Of a stretch of 52,208 nt of DNA, positions 26,562 through 34,485 are shown piece after piece. The position numbers were made by a program, and so were the translations under genes. The notes under the pieces were generated by a model. That model did no database searches, was not told where the DNA came from, and saw nothing but the letters and a program-made list of their open reading frames with translations. The number at the start of each line of letters is the position of its first letter. Positions within the stretch are counted from its first letter, which is position 1. Origin of the DNA: Chloroflexus sp. (GTDB lineage Bacteria; Chloroflexota; Anaerolineae; Anaerolineales; Villigracilaceae); NCBI GenBank assembly GCA_020723995.1, contig DYHT01000010.1, forward strand, positions 1 through 52,208. Reading direction: 5' to 3'.

Positions 26562-26951
26562 CTACCAAAGTATTTCAACATCATCATAATGCCGGAAATC
26601 TCCATCTGCTGTAATGATGGGCAGGGACTCCAACTGACTCTGGGCAATCAAGAGGCGGTCGAATGGATCGGCATGGTGAGGCGGCAAATCGTAGATATGC
26701 AGCGCGTGGCTGACCTGCACGGGCAATGGTCGAATTCGGTACAAACTCATGCGATTGGGGATATAAAGTGACGGGGATTCCGGTAAAACCAATCTCCCTT
26801 TTGCTGCTTTGATGGCAATCTCCCAAACACTGGCGACGGAGAGGAAAATTTCGTTTTTCCCATCCGAGATGAAATCGCGGGCGCGCGGCGATAACTGAGG
26901 GTCGTCTGTATTCCACCAGAGAAAGGTGTGCGTATCAAGCAACGCTCTCAT
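26562..26951 (-). CDS. PIN-domain toxin (VapC-like)
   Basis: This 129-aa PIN-domain ribonuclease has the conserved acidic residues visible as LLDTHTFLWW near the N-terminus, WEIAIK in the middle, and DPFDRLLIAQ plus ITADGDF near the C-terminus. It is the toxin of a type II toxin-antitoxin pair and its start overlaps the stop of the antitoxin gene at 26948 by 4 bp. Targets of such enzymes are usually tRNA or rRNA; none can be predicted here. The module is bracketed by copies of the mutase 3' end. Confidence 0.9.
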   Translation of the reverse strand: MRALLDTHTFLWWNTDDPQLSPRARDFISDGKNEIFLSVASVWEIAIKAAKGRLVLPESPSLYIPNRMSLYRIRPLPVQVSHALHIYDLPPHHADPFDRLLIAQSQLESLPIITADGDFRHYDDVEILW

Positions 26952-27169
26952 ACATCGAATTCCGTCAGCGGAGCATCGAAATCGGGCATAATGATTACTT
27001 TGTCTTTGTCAATGCCAGGTTTGCGCGGAGAGGTATCTTCCTTAGTAAAAGGTAAAATTCGCGCCAATGGCTTGCCCGCTTTGGCAATGACGACTTCTTC
27101 TCCGCACAACACGCGCTCAAGTAGTTTCGAGAAGTGGGTTTTGGCATCGTGGATGTTATATACAGTCAT
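26948..27169 (-). CDS. Phd/YefM-family antitoxin
   Basis: This 73-aa antitoxin has the Phd/YefM N-terminal fold (VYNIHDAKTHFSKLLERV, then EEVVIAKAGKPLARILP). The C-terminal tail is acidic/hydrophobic and probably wraps the PIN toxin. It is translated before the toxin and overlaps it by 4 bp. Such antitoxins usually repress their own promoter. GGAGGTG lies upstream of the start on the - strand. Confidence 0.9.
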   Translation of the reverse strand: MTVYNIHDAKTHFSKLLERVLCGEEVVIAKAGKPLARILPFTKEDTSPRKPGIDKDKVIIMPDFDAPLTEFDV

Positions 27170-27288
27170 CTTTCACCTCCACGAACATTATAGACTAAGT
27201 AGTGGACTAAGTCAACCTAAAATATCAGCGATTGGTATTCGCCCCACCCCCACACTGAAGAACACAGTGCAGGCAGAACGGGGGCAGG

Positions 27289-27367
27289 CACGCCGCGGAG
27301 CGTGTTGCAAATCTCGCCGAGCGTGATGTCGTTTTCGATGCATTCGCTGAAAAAGGGCATAAGATTC
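27289..27367 (-). pseudogene. Copy B of the methylmalonyl-CoA mutase 3' end
   Basis: This 79-nt gapless match to 28302-28380 is about 81 % identical by hand count, and equally close to copy A. Its - strand frame reads [19 protein letters not shown] then NTLRGV, closer to canonical mutase tails in its first residues than the local gene. It lies between the two toxin-antitoxin modules. The rest of the gap 27170-27377 shows no gene. Confidence 0.85.
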
Positions 27368-27377
27368 TCTGGGTGCG

Positions 27378-27770
27378 TCAACCAATTGTTTTTACGGATG
27401 GATAATCAAGAATTCTTTCGTCCGCCGTCACCAGCGGGCAATCATGGACTCTGGCAGTAGCCACAATGATCTGGTCGGCAGGGTCGCGGTGAAATTCCCC
27501 TGGCAGGCGCGTGGATTCGATGGCGATCTCAGGCGTAAGTTCGAGGATGCGAATACCGGGGTAACTCAGGGCTTGTTCAAACCATTTTTCGAGCGGGACA
27601 GGCAGCTCCAATCGCCCGCGTTCCACCAGCTTGGCGATTTCCCAGCACGAGATTGCGCTGACCCCGATGGTGTCTGTCTCATTCGTCTGGATCGCATCTA
27701 ACTGATTGGCGGTTAACTGCTCGTCGTCATGCACCCACCACACCCAAGCGTGCGTATCCAGCAGGATCAT
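27378..27770 (-). CDS. PIN-domain toxin, second module
   Basis: This 130-aa PIN-domain protein has LLDTHAWVWW, SCWEIAKL, DPADQIIVATA and VTADERIL carrying the acidic active-site residues. The start is the ATG at 27770, which overlaps the antitoxin stop by ATGA; an upstream in-frame codon at 27785 lies inside the antitoxin gene. It is only moderately similar to the PIN protein at 26562, so the two modules were acquired separately rather than duplicated locally. Confidence 0.9.
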   Translation of the reverse strand: MILLDTHAWVWWVHDDEQLTANQLDAIQTNETDTIGVSAISCWEIAKLVERGRLELPVPLEKWFEQALSYPGIRILELTPEIAIESTRLPGEFHRDPADQIIVATARVHDCPLVTADERILDYPSVKTIG

Positions 27771-27982
27771 TTCAGGGCTTCCCAATCTTCAGCGGCAACG
27801 CCCGCAAATGGTTCATGATAGACGACAGGTTTCCCACGCAGGGGATATTTCTCCGCGTTTTTCATTTGCTTTTTGCCACGCACGGTCACTTCCACTGATT
27901 CGCCAGGCTGGAAAGGCAAACCCTTGATGAAAAGCCTCCCGCCTTTCGAGACGATGGTTTTTACGCGATACATTTGTTGCAT
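27767..27982 (-). CDS. Antitoxin of the second PIN module
   Basis: This 71-aa basic protein has an N-terminal beta-rich segment (YRVKTIVSKGGRLFIKGLPF) and a C-terminal tail with YPLRGKPVVYHEPF. Small proteins of this pattern are regularly found directly before PIN toxins and serve as antitoxins. The assignment rests on this pattern and on the ATGA overlap with the toxin gene. Confidence 0.75.
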   Translation of the reverse strand: MQQMYRVKTIVSKGGRLFIKGLPFQPGESVEVTVRGKKQMKNAEKYPLRGKPVVYHEPFAGVAAEDWEALK

Positions 27983-28031
27983 AGCACACCTCGGAATCGT
28001 ATTTTACAACAAAATTGAGATTCTCCCCTAC

Positions 28032-28240
28032 CTATTCCACAGTATCCTTCTCCCCCGAAGCGCGGTGCGCCAGCCATTCCTGTAAAATGGCGCGGTCTTC
28101 CTGGTCTTCCAGGCGTTCGATCAACCGCTCCCAGGCTTCGAGCAGTTTTTGCCAGGTTTCGAATGGGATGACCACATCAGTTCGATTGCCTTTGGGGTTT
28201 ACCACGCAACGAGCAGATTCGAGAGTTTCGAGATTTTCAT
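28032..28240 (-). pseudogene. Frameshifted antitoxin-like gene
   Basis: On the - strand an ATG at 28240 has TTTGGAGG upstream, but its frame hits TAA after 13 codons. A second frame continues to TAG at 28032-28034 and encodes a typical small antitoxin (LETLESARCVVNPKGN, VVIPFETWQKLLE, LQEWLAHRASGE). One extra A in the AAAA run right after the ATG would join the two frames into about 69 aa. It is either a real frameshift (slippage at the A-run), a sequence error, or a shorter protein from the GTG at 28205 (57 aa). No cognate toxin is adjacent. Confidence 0.6.
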
Positions 28241-28271
28241 CACGGCCTCCAAATCGGATTATACCTTTGAT

Positions 28272-29924
28272 TCAAAACCCCTCCGCGACATACTCGCCCC
28301 ACACGCCTCTCAGCGTATTACAAATCTCGCCGAGGGTGATATCGTTTTCGACGCATTCGATGAAAAGCGGTATCAAGTTCCAGGTTCCATGTGCCACGTT
28401 ATCCAACCGACTAAGTAACTGATTTACTCGTTCCTGATCCCTGGTTTTCCGCAACGCCTTCAACTTCGCCTTTTGAGCAATTTCAATCGTGGGGTCAACC
28501 TTCAAACGTTCCAGCGTCATCTCTTCATCCACCTGGAATTGATTGACGCCCACCACGATCTGCTCTTTTCGTTCGATTGCCTGTTGCGCGGCGTAGGCGG
28601 CGTTCTGAATTTCGTTCTGCATGTAGCCGCGTTCAATGGACTGCAACGCGCCGCCCATCTTGTCAATCTTGGCGATGTAGTCGAGGGCGCCTTTTTCGAT
28701 CTCGTCGGTGAGATGTTCGATGAGATACGAACCCGCCAGCGGATCAACCGAATCAGCCACGCCTGATTCGTAGGCGATGATTTGCTGGGTTCGCAATGCC
28801 ACGCGCACGGATTTTTCGGTGGGAAGCCAGAGCGCCTCATCCATTGAATTGGTATGCAGACTTTGCGTACCGCCCAACACCGCCGAAAGCGCCTGCAACG
28901 AAACACGCACCACGTTACACTCTGGTTGTTGCGCGGTGAGCGTGGAGCCAGCGGTCTGCGTGTGGAAACGCAATTGCCAACTGGCAGGCTTTTGGGCTTT
29001 GAAGCGTTCGCGCATGATCCTTGCCCACATGCGGCGCGCCGCGCGGAATTTAGCCACCTCTTCCAGAAGATTATTGTGCGCGTTGAAGAAGAACGAGAGC
29101 TGCCCCGCGAAGTCGTCCACTTTGAGACCCGCCTTGCGCGCGGCTTCCACATACGCAATTCCATTTGCGAGCGTAAATGCGACTTCCTGCACGGCGGTCG
29201 AACCGGCTTCACGGATGTGATAGCCCGAGATCGAGATCGTGTTCCAATACGGCACTTCCTGGGTGCAGAACTGGAAGATGTTGGTGATCAGCCGCATCGA
29301 AGGCGCGGGCGGGAAAATATACGTGCCGCGCGCCACGTACTCTTTGAGAATGTCGTTCTGGATCGTGCCGCGCAGTTTATGAATATCCGCACCCTGACGC
29401 TTCGCCACCGCGATGTACATCGCTAGCAAAACGCCCGCGGGCGCGTTGATGGTCATCGAAGTCGAAACCTTGTCGAGCGGGATCTGGTCGTACAACTGCT
29501 CCATATCGTGAATGGACGAGATCGAAACGCCCACCTTGCCCACTTCGCCCTGCGCGATCGGGTCATCCGCATCGTAACCGATCTGCGTTGGCAGATCGAA
29601 CGCGACCGATAAGCCCGTCTGCCCCTGTTCGAGCAGGTAGCGGAAGCGGCGGTTGGTCTCCTCGGCGCTGGCGTAACCGGCGTACTGGCGCATCGTCCAC
29701 AGCCGCCCGCGATACATATTCGGCTGGATGCCGCGCGTGAACGGGTATTCGCCAGGGAAACCCAGTCTTTCGAGGTAATCAGGATCAGGGTCCGGCGGGA
29801 GCGCCACGCGCGGGACCTCGATGCCTGCCGAGGTCTCGAAGCGCGTTTTCCGCTCTGGAGATTTTTCCAATGATCTCTTGAGCATGTTTTTTTGCCAGCG
29901 GGAATATTGGTCTTGGAGAGTCAT
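28272..29924 (-). CDS. mcmA: Methylmalonyl-CoA mutase catalytic (large) subunit
   Basis: This 550-aa acyl-CoA mutase catalytic barrel of the split type lacks the C-terminal B12-binding domain, which must come from a separate small subunit not in the window. Recognisable segments are [57 protein letters not shown] (substrate-site His) and [15 protein letters not shown]. The reaction is the interconversion of methylmalonyl-CoA and succinyl-CoA; an isobutyryl/ethylmalonyl-type mutase cannot be excluded. The ATG at 29924 follows GCGAGG; the longer frame to 30023 is encoded by an interspersed repeat. The last 79 nt or so of the gene have two diverged copies downstream that flank toxin-antitoxin modules. 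Confidence 0.9.
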   Translation of the reverse strand: MTLQDQYSRWQKNMLKRSLEKSPERKTRFETSAGIEVPRVALPPDPDPDYLERLGFPGEYPFTRGIQPNMYRGRLWTMRQYAGYASAEETNRRFRYLLEQGQTGLSVAFDLPTQIGYDADDPIAQGEVGKVGVSISSIHDMEQLYDQIPLDKVSTSMTINAPAGVLLAMYIAVAKRQGADIHKLRGTIQNDILKEYVARGTYIFPPAPSMRLITNIFQFCTQEVPYWNTISISGYHIREAGSTAVQEVAFTLANGIAYVEAARKAGLKVDDFAGQLSFFFNAHNNLLEEVAKFRAARRMWARIMRERFKAQKPASWQLRFHTQTAGSTLTAQQPECNVVRVSLQALSAVLGGTQSLHTNSMDEALWLPTEKSVRVALRTQQIIAYESGVADSVDPLAGSYLIEHLTDEIEKGALDYIAKIDKMGGALQSIERGYMQNEIQNAAYAAQQAIERKEQIVVGVNQFQVDEEMTLERLKVDPTIEIAQKAKLKALRKTRDQERVNQLLSRLDNVAHGTWNLIPLFIECVENDITLGEICNTLRGVWGEYVAEGF

Positions 29925-29938
29925 GTCAGCCTCGCAGT

Positions 29939-30003
29939 GATTCACCACAAAGACTCCAAGACACCAAAAAAACTTTGTGACTTCGTGCCTTCGTGGTTCG
30001 TCT
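29939..30003. repeat. Interspersed low-complexity repeat (CACGAAGGCACGAAG type)
   Basis: Read on the - strand this contains repeated ACGAAG/ACAAAG units ending in GTCTTTGTGG. It is the type of dispersed repeat often mis-annotated as coding. It separates the mutase gene from the divergent antiporter gene and produces the false N-terminal extension of the mutase frame. Confidence 0.55.
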
Positions 30004-30087
30004 TGACTCAAGTATACAGCCAACTTTCACCACACGGAGGGGAGAACTGGTCACTACCCTTCTCTTGTGATAAACTTTCACCCAACT

Positions 30088-31371
30088 ATGTCGCCCTTCC
30101 TGCAATTCGCCTTTCTACTCGCTGTCATCCTGCTGGCTGCAAAACTGGCCGGCTATCTGAGCATCCGCCTAAGCCAGCCTTCGGTGCTGGGCGAACTCAT
30201 CGTTGGCATCCTGCTCGGCCCTTCGCTGATCAATCTGCTGCATCTGCCGATCATCCACGAAGAGACACTCTCCGAGATGATCCATCTGCTCGGCGAAATC
30301 GGCGTGCTGCTGCTGATGTTCATCGCCGGCCTCGAACTGCACTTCGACGAACTGCGCCGCAACACGCGCGTTTCGGCGCTGGCTGGTACAATGGGGGTAA
30401 TCGTCCCTGTGGCGCTGGGTTGGGGCGTGGGCCTGCTCTTCAACCTGGAACAGTCGGATGCCGTCTTTCTGGGACTGACGCTCGGCGCGACCTCGGTCAG
30501 TATCTCGGCACAGACGTTGATTGATCTTAAAGTCCTTCGTTCGCGCGTCGGCCTGGGGCTGCTCGGCGCAGCGGTGTTTGACGACATCCTGGTCATCCTG
30601 TTGCTCTCACTATTCTTCGCCATGGGCGATGGCAGCGGTGGGGCGCTGGACATCCTGGTTACATTTGGGAAAATGCTGCTTTTCTTCGCCCTGGTGATGA
30701 CTTTCGGCTTGTGGCTGTTGCCCCGCCTCGTTCGCTGGGTGCGCGAACTGCCCGTCAGCCAAAATGTGCTTTCGCTGGCCCTGGTCGTCACGCTGGGCTA
30801 TGGACTGGCGGCGGAACTGATTGGCGGTATGGCGGCCATCACCGGCGCGTTCCTGGCGGGTCTCATGTTCGCCCGCAGCCCCGAACGCGACAACCTGGAA
30901 CCGCGCATCTCCGCACTGGCGTATGGCTTCTTCGTCCCCATCTTTTTCGTGGGCATCGGCCTCTCGGTCAACATCGCCAGCGTGATGGCCGGGCTTGGCT
31001 TGACCGCAGTGGTTATTCTCGTCGCCGTCATTGGAAAACTGTTCGGCTCAGGGTTGGGCGCGCGCTGGGCCGGTTTTTCCTGGCTTGAATCCTGGCAACT
31101 AGGCACCGGCATGATTTCGCGCGGCGAGGTGGGACTGATCGTCGCCAGCGTCGGGATGCAGGCAGGATTGGTCGGCGATGTTGTTTTTTCAGCCATCGTC
31201 GGCATGGTTGTGGTCAGCACGCTGGTCACGCCACCGGCATTGAGAGCGTTGTTCAGATCAAAAACCATCCATTCCGAAACTGAAATCGCCAGGGAGACAC
31301 CCGATTCAAAGGGCAAACTTCCGCGTCCCGAGAAGGCGCTGCGTGAAGTACCTGAAAAGGAGAAAGTATAA
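30088..31371 (+). CDS. Kef/CPA2-type cation:proton antiporter
   Basis: This membrane antiporter of about 427 aa is of the monovalent cation:proton antiporter-2 family (Na_H_Exchanger domain), with about 12-13 hydrophobic segments covering residues 1-390. Typical patterns are LSQPSVLGELIVGILLGPS at the N-terminus, FIAGLELHFDELRR, and the core Asp pair in AAVFDDILVILL. The C-terminal TrkA-N/RCK domain of many Kef proteins is absent; a short charged tail ends the protein. Regulation may instead come from the P-II-like protein encoded 1 bp overlapping downstream. The ATG at 30088 is preferred; a GTG at 30067 adds seven polar residues and neither has a clear ribosome binding site. Confidence 0.88.
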   Translation: MSPFLQFAFLLAVILLAAKLAGYLSIRLSQPSVLGELIVGILLGPSLINLLHLPIIHEETLSEMIHLLGEIGVLLLMFIAGLELHFDELRRNTRVSALAGTMGVIVPVALGWGVGLLFNLEQSDAVFLGLTLGATSVSISAQTLIDLKVLRSRVGLGLLGAAVFDDILVILLLSLFFAMGDGSGGALDILVTFGKMLLFFALVMTFGLWLLPRLVRWVRELPVSQNVLSLALVVTLGYGLAAELIGGMAAITGAFLAGLMFARSPERDNLEPRISALAYGFFVPIFFVGIGLSVNIASVMAGLGLTAVVILVAVIGKLFGSGLGARWAGFSWLESWQLGTGMISRGEVGLIVASVGMQAGLVGDVVFSAIVGMVVVSTLVTPPALRALFRSKTIHSETEIARETPDSKGKLPRPEKALREVPEKEKV

Positions 31372-31739
31372 TGAGCATGATATTTTTCGTTCTGCATGAC
31401 CCCGAAAAATTGCTCGACTTGCTGGCCACCTGGCAGGAGACCGGCGTGAACGGCGCGACCGTGCTGTTCAGTACAGGACTCGGCCGGATTCATCCTAAAG
31501 AAGGCCTGCGCGATGACATCCCGCTCATCCCCACGCTGGAAGATTTCTACCCCGACCCCGAACATCTGAGCCGTACGATTTTCACGGTGATCAGCGATGA
31601 AAGCCTGATAGACAAGATAGTCGCTGCCACAGAAAAAATCGTCGGCAGCCTGAACGAGCCGAACACCGGCCTATTCGTTGTGCTGCCCACGCAGCGGGTC
31701 TATGGGTTGGAAAAGCGAAGAGATCAAGAGGGTGAATAA
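31371..31739 (+). CDS. P-II-like regulatory protein
   Basis: This 122-aa protein has the ferredoxin-like pattern of P-II and related trimeric regulators: FFVLHDPEKLLDLLATWQETGVNGATVL, a T-loop-like segment rich in charged residues and prolines, then TIFTVISDESLIDKIVAATEKIV. Similar P-II-like proteins are encoded beside transporters and control them in response to small ligands. AAGGAGAAA precedes the ATG and the start overlaps the antiporter stop (TAATG), so it most likely regulates the antiporter. The ligand is unknown. Confidence 0.7.
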   Translation: MSMIFFVLHDPEKLLDLLATWQETGVNGATVLFSTGLGRIHPKEGLRDDIPLIPTLEDFYPDPEHLSRTIFTVISDESLIDKIVAATEKIVGSLNEPNTGLFVVLPTQRVYGLEKRRDQEGE

Positions 31740-31774
31740 TGATGTCCAGCAGTTGAACTGCTGGACATCATTTA
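31738..31774 (+). terminator. Intrinsic terminator after the antiporter operon
   Basis: A 17-bp near-perfect stem (AATGATGTCCAGCAGTT against AACTGCTGGACATCATT) overlaps the stop codon of the P-II-like gene and is followed by TTATTTAT. It ends the antiporter operon. Confidence 0.8.
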
Positions 31775-32333
31775 TTTATGCCGAAATAGGGACGCACGGG
31801 GAAGATGCCCTCCTGCGTCGAGCGCGCTTCCTCTTTTGTGTTTATCCGTCAACCGTTTGGCAAATCCCGCTCGCGATCGAAATCCGCACTTCTTATCTTG
31901 CATCATCAGAGGCGCTGACTAGTCCCAACCCCTTCTCGTTGATGACAGACAGGATGCTGCCAATACGCTCCGGTACATCAACCGATGGGGAGTGCTGGCC
32001 TTGCTCGACGACGTAAGCGGGCTGATGAGTGTGCTGCCGGGCATCATCTATTTTGCGGAAACAGGCCGGGGGTGGGATTCAATCCCGCCCTACTTTCATT
32101 TTCCCTTGCGCCTGAACAACACAGATTATTGGCGTTGATGCAAAATATCCCGATTATGCCCGAAGTCGGGAGACTTCGGACTCCGTTCTTGACATGTTGT
32201 GCATGCATACAAGCCCCCTCTGCGCGAAGGTCTTAAAACCAAAAGTCTTAAAATCATTTGCCACGCTATTGAGAAAGTGCTACACTTACCCCAAATCCAA
32301 CGTATATCTTCTAGACTTTTTCGGAGGTGTCTT
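31775..32333. other. Intergenic region with a hydrolase-like remnant and small hairpins
   Basis: No intact gene is visible. On the - strand, from about 32035 to 31892, a stop-free stretch ends in TAA and reads PAYVVEQGQHSPSVDVPERI, which resembles the C-terminal His segment of alpha/beta hydrolases; the rest of such a gene is missing. A perfect 8-bp hairpin (CCGAAGTC, GACTTCGG) lies at 32160-32179. The last 100 bp probably hold the promoter of the gene at 32334, but no clear -35/-10 pair was found. Confidence 0.35.
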
Positions 32334-32729
32334 ATGAAATCAACAACCTGGATGTATATCGGTGCGGTAATTCTTCTTCTCCTGGCCGCTGCCGGTCTTT
32401 GCGTGGGAGGCTTTATTCTCCTTGGCGCTGTTGGCGGAGCACAGGGCGTAACAGAGGTTGGAAGTGCCGGAATGTGCATTGGCGCGATCGCGCTCGTGGC
32501 CGGAATCATTTTGATCGTTATGGCTGCCCGCAAAATAAAACAAGAGACGGCTCAGAACGTCACCCTCAAAGTGGACCTGCCCGGCGAAACCAGGATCGAG
32601 CAAATGAAGTGCCGTTCCTGCGGCGGGTCGCTGACAACCGATAACATTAAACTGGTCAACGGCGCACCAATGGTCTCCTGCCCTTATTGCAATACGGTTT
32701 ATCAAATAACCGAGGAACCGAAGTGGTAG
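32334..32729 (+). CDS. Small membrane protein with a C-terminal zinc ribbon
   Basis: This 131-aa protein of unrecognised family has two hydrophobic segments near the N-terminus (about residues 8-30 and 40-62), then a cytoplasmic tail with CRSCGGSL and CPYCNTVY, a typical zinc-ribbon pair. The ATG at 32334 follows TCGGAGGTG; the open frame from 32199 lacks a site. It immediately precedes the DUF2207/radical SAM cluster and may be its membrane-bound zinc-ribbon component (inference). Confidence 0.75.
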   Translation: MKSTTWMYIGAVILLLLAAAGLCVGGFILLGAVGGAQGVTEVGSAGMCIGAIALVAGIILIVMAARKIKQETAQNVTLKVDLPGETRIEQMKCRSCGGSLTTDNIKLVNGAPMVSCPYCNTVYQITEEPKW

Positions 32730-32792
32730 TTTACGTTTTACGCATTACGTTTTATGAGCATCGTGAAACGTAATACGTAACCGGAGGGAACT
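32730..32792 (+). repeat. AT-rich inverted spacer repeat
   Basis: Repeated TACGTTTTACGCATTACG units are followed by AAACGTAATACGTAA, which can pair back as an imperfect hairpin. It is a spacer repeat between two genes of the same strand, with no T-tract to suggest a full terminator. Confidence 0.45.
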
Positions 32793-34439
32793 ATGAAACG
32801 ACGCATTACTTTATTGCTCGTCACCATCCTGCTGCTGGTCACGACCACCACGGCCGCGGCGCAGTCATACTCGTTCAGCCTGGACCAGGAAGTCGTCCAC
32901 GTTTTCTGGAACAGCGACGGGACGCTGGCGCTGGATTACACCTTTGTCTTCAGCAACGATTCCGGGGCCAGCCCGATTGATTTCGTAGACGTGGGCATGC
33001 CCAACGGGAATTACGACTTCGACAGCATCTCCGCCTACGTGGACGGAAATCCGGTCACCATCTCGTCCGATTATTATGGGGATGGCGCGTACGGCTTCTC
33101 GGTGGACATGGGCGCGTACGCTATCCAGCCCGGCCAGCGCGGTACCGTCCGCGTGGTCGTCGGGCGCATCACCCGCATGATCTACCCCGACGACAACGAC
33201 GCCAATCTGGCCAGCGGCGAGTTTTCGCCAACCTGGTTCGGGTCCGCGTACGTGCACGGGACGACCGACCTAACCGTCGTTTTTCACCTGCCGCCCGGCG
33301 TTCAGCCCAGCGAGCCGCGCTATCACATCCCGCGTGGCGGCTGGCCCGGCAGTGACGTCCCCGAATTCGGCTACGATACCCAGGATCGCATCACCTACAC
33401 CTGGCGCAGCCCGGCCGCCAACGGTTACACCCAGTACACCTTCGGCGCATCGTTCCCGAAGCAATACATCCCGGCGGATGCTATCGTGACGACCCCGGCC
33501 TTTAGCATTGACATGGATACCATCATTGCCTGGGCGTTCTTCGGCTGCTTTGGCCTCATCTTCTTCGTCGCGCCGATTCTGGGCGTCATCAGCGAGCGCA
33601 GACGCAAAATGCAGTACCTGCCGCCCAAGATCGCCATCGAAGGACACGGCATCAAGCGCGGCCTAACTGCCGTCGAGTCAGCCATCCTCATGGAACAGCC
33701 GCTCGATAAGGTCATGACCATGATCCTATTTGGCGTGGTGAAGAAAAATGCCGCCGCGGTCATCACCCGCGACCCGCTTAAATTACAGGTAGTCCAACCC
33801 TTACCTGAAGGACTGCACGCGTACGAGAAGGAATTCCTGCAGGCTTTCAGTGACTCGAACAAGACCCCAAAAATCGGCCTGCAAGAGATGACTGTTAATC
33901 TGGTCAAATCCGTCAGCGACAAAATGAAGGGCTTCAGCCGAAAGGAAACGGCTGAATATTACAAAAACATCATGGAGCGCGCCTGGCAGCAAATCGAAGC
34001 CGCAGATACCCCGGAGGTAAAGAGTGAGATGTACGAGCAGTCCCTGGAATGGACGATGCTTGACCGCGATTACGACGACCGCACCCGCCGCGTTTTCACC
34101 GGCCCGGTCTTTGTTCCGATGTGGTGGGGCCGCTACGACCCGGCCTATAGCTCTCCCGCCGCCGGCGCGCCCAAAATGGCCTCGGTCATGCCATCCGCGC
34201 CTGCGGGACGCACCGCCTCCGTGCCTGGCTCGGCCTTTGCTGCTTCGGTGGTCACCAGCGTGCAGACCTTCTCCAGCAAAGTCATCGGCGATGTGGGCGG
34301 ATTTACGTCCAAAGTCACGGCCAAGACCAATCCGCCTCCCAAAGTCAGCAGCGGCGGCGGCGGACGCAGCAGGGGCGGCTGCGCCTGCGCTTGCGCCTGT
34401 GCGGGCTGCGCCTGCGCCTGCGCGGGAGGAGGAAGATAG
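32793..34439 (+). CDS. DUF2207 membrane protein with a C-terminal Cys-Ala repeat tail
   Basis: This 548-aa protein has a signal peptide (residues 1-23), an extracytoplasmic beta-rich DUF2207 domain (about 24-230), one or two membrane segments (about 235-265) and a cytoplasmic helical region. The tail is low-complexity: Gly/Ser/Arg, then CACACACAGCACACA (seven cysteines alternating with alanine) and GGGR at the very end. Many DUF2207 proteins end in plain glycine-rich tails; the dense cysteines here are striking. The next gene encodes a radical SAM/SPASM enzyme, a class that often modifies cysteine-containing peptides, so the tail is a candidate modification or metal-binding site (inference). 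GGAGGG precedes the ATG. Confidence 0.85.
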   Translation: MKRRITLLLVTILLLVTTTTAAAQSYSFSLDQEVVHVFWNSDGTLALDYTFVFSNDSGASPIDFVDVGMPNGNYDFDSISAYVDGNPVTISSDYYGDGAYGFSVDMGAYAIQPGQRGTVRVVVGRITRMIYPDDNDANLASGEFSPTWFGSAYVHGTTDLTVVFHLPPGVQPSEPRYHIPRGGWPGSDVPEFGYDTQDRITYTWRSPAANGYTQYTFGASFPKQYIPADAIVTTPAFSIDMDTIIAWAFFGCFGLIFFVAPILGVISERRRKMQYLPPKIAIEGHGIKRGLTAVESAILMEQPLDKVMTMILFGVVKKNAAAVITRDPLKLQVVQPLPEGLHAYEKEFLQAFSDSNKTPKIGLQEMTVNLVKSVSDKMKGFSRKETAEYYKNIMERAWQQIEAADTPEVKSEMYEQSLEWTMLDRDYDDRTRRVFTGPVFVPMWWGRYDPAYSSPAAGAPKMASVMPSAPAGRTASVPGSAFAASVVTSVQTFSSKVIGDVGGFTSKVTAKTNPPPKVSSGGGGRSRGGCACACACAGCACACAGGGR

Positions 34440-34485
34440 TTGCAGGTTACAGGTCGAAGGTTTATAAAGTAGAAGGTTTATGGGT

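Noticed and set aside
26384-26647. An 87-aa - strand frame over mutase copy A
   Set aside because: It uses a different phase from the mutase-like residues and has no homology pattern; the segment is a decayed 3'-end copy.
28272-30023. Longer start of the mutase at 30023
   Set aside because: The extra 33 residues are translated from a dispersed low-complexity repeat; ATG 29924 has a ribosome binding site and matches the usual N-terminus.
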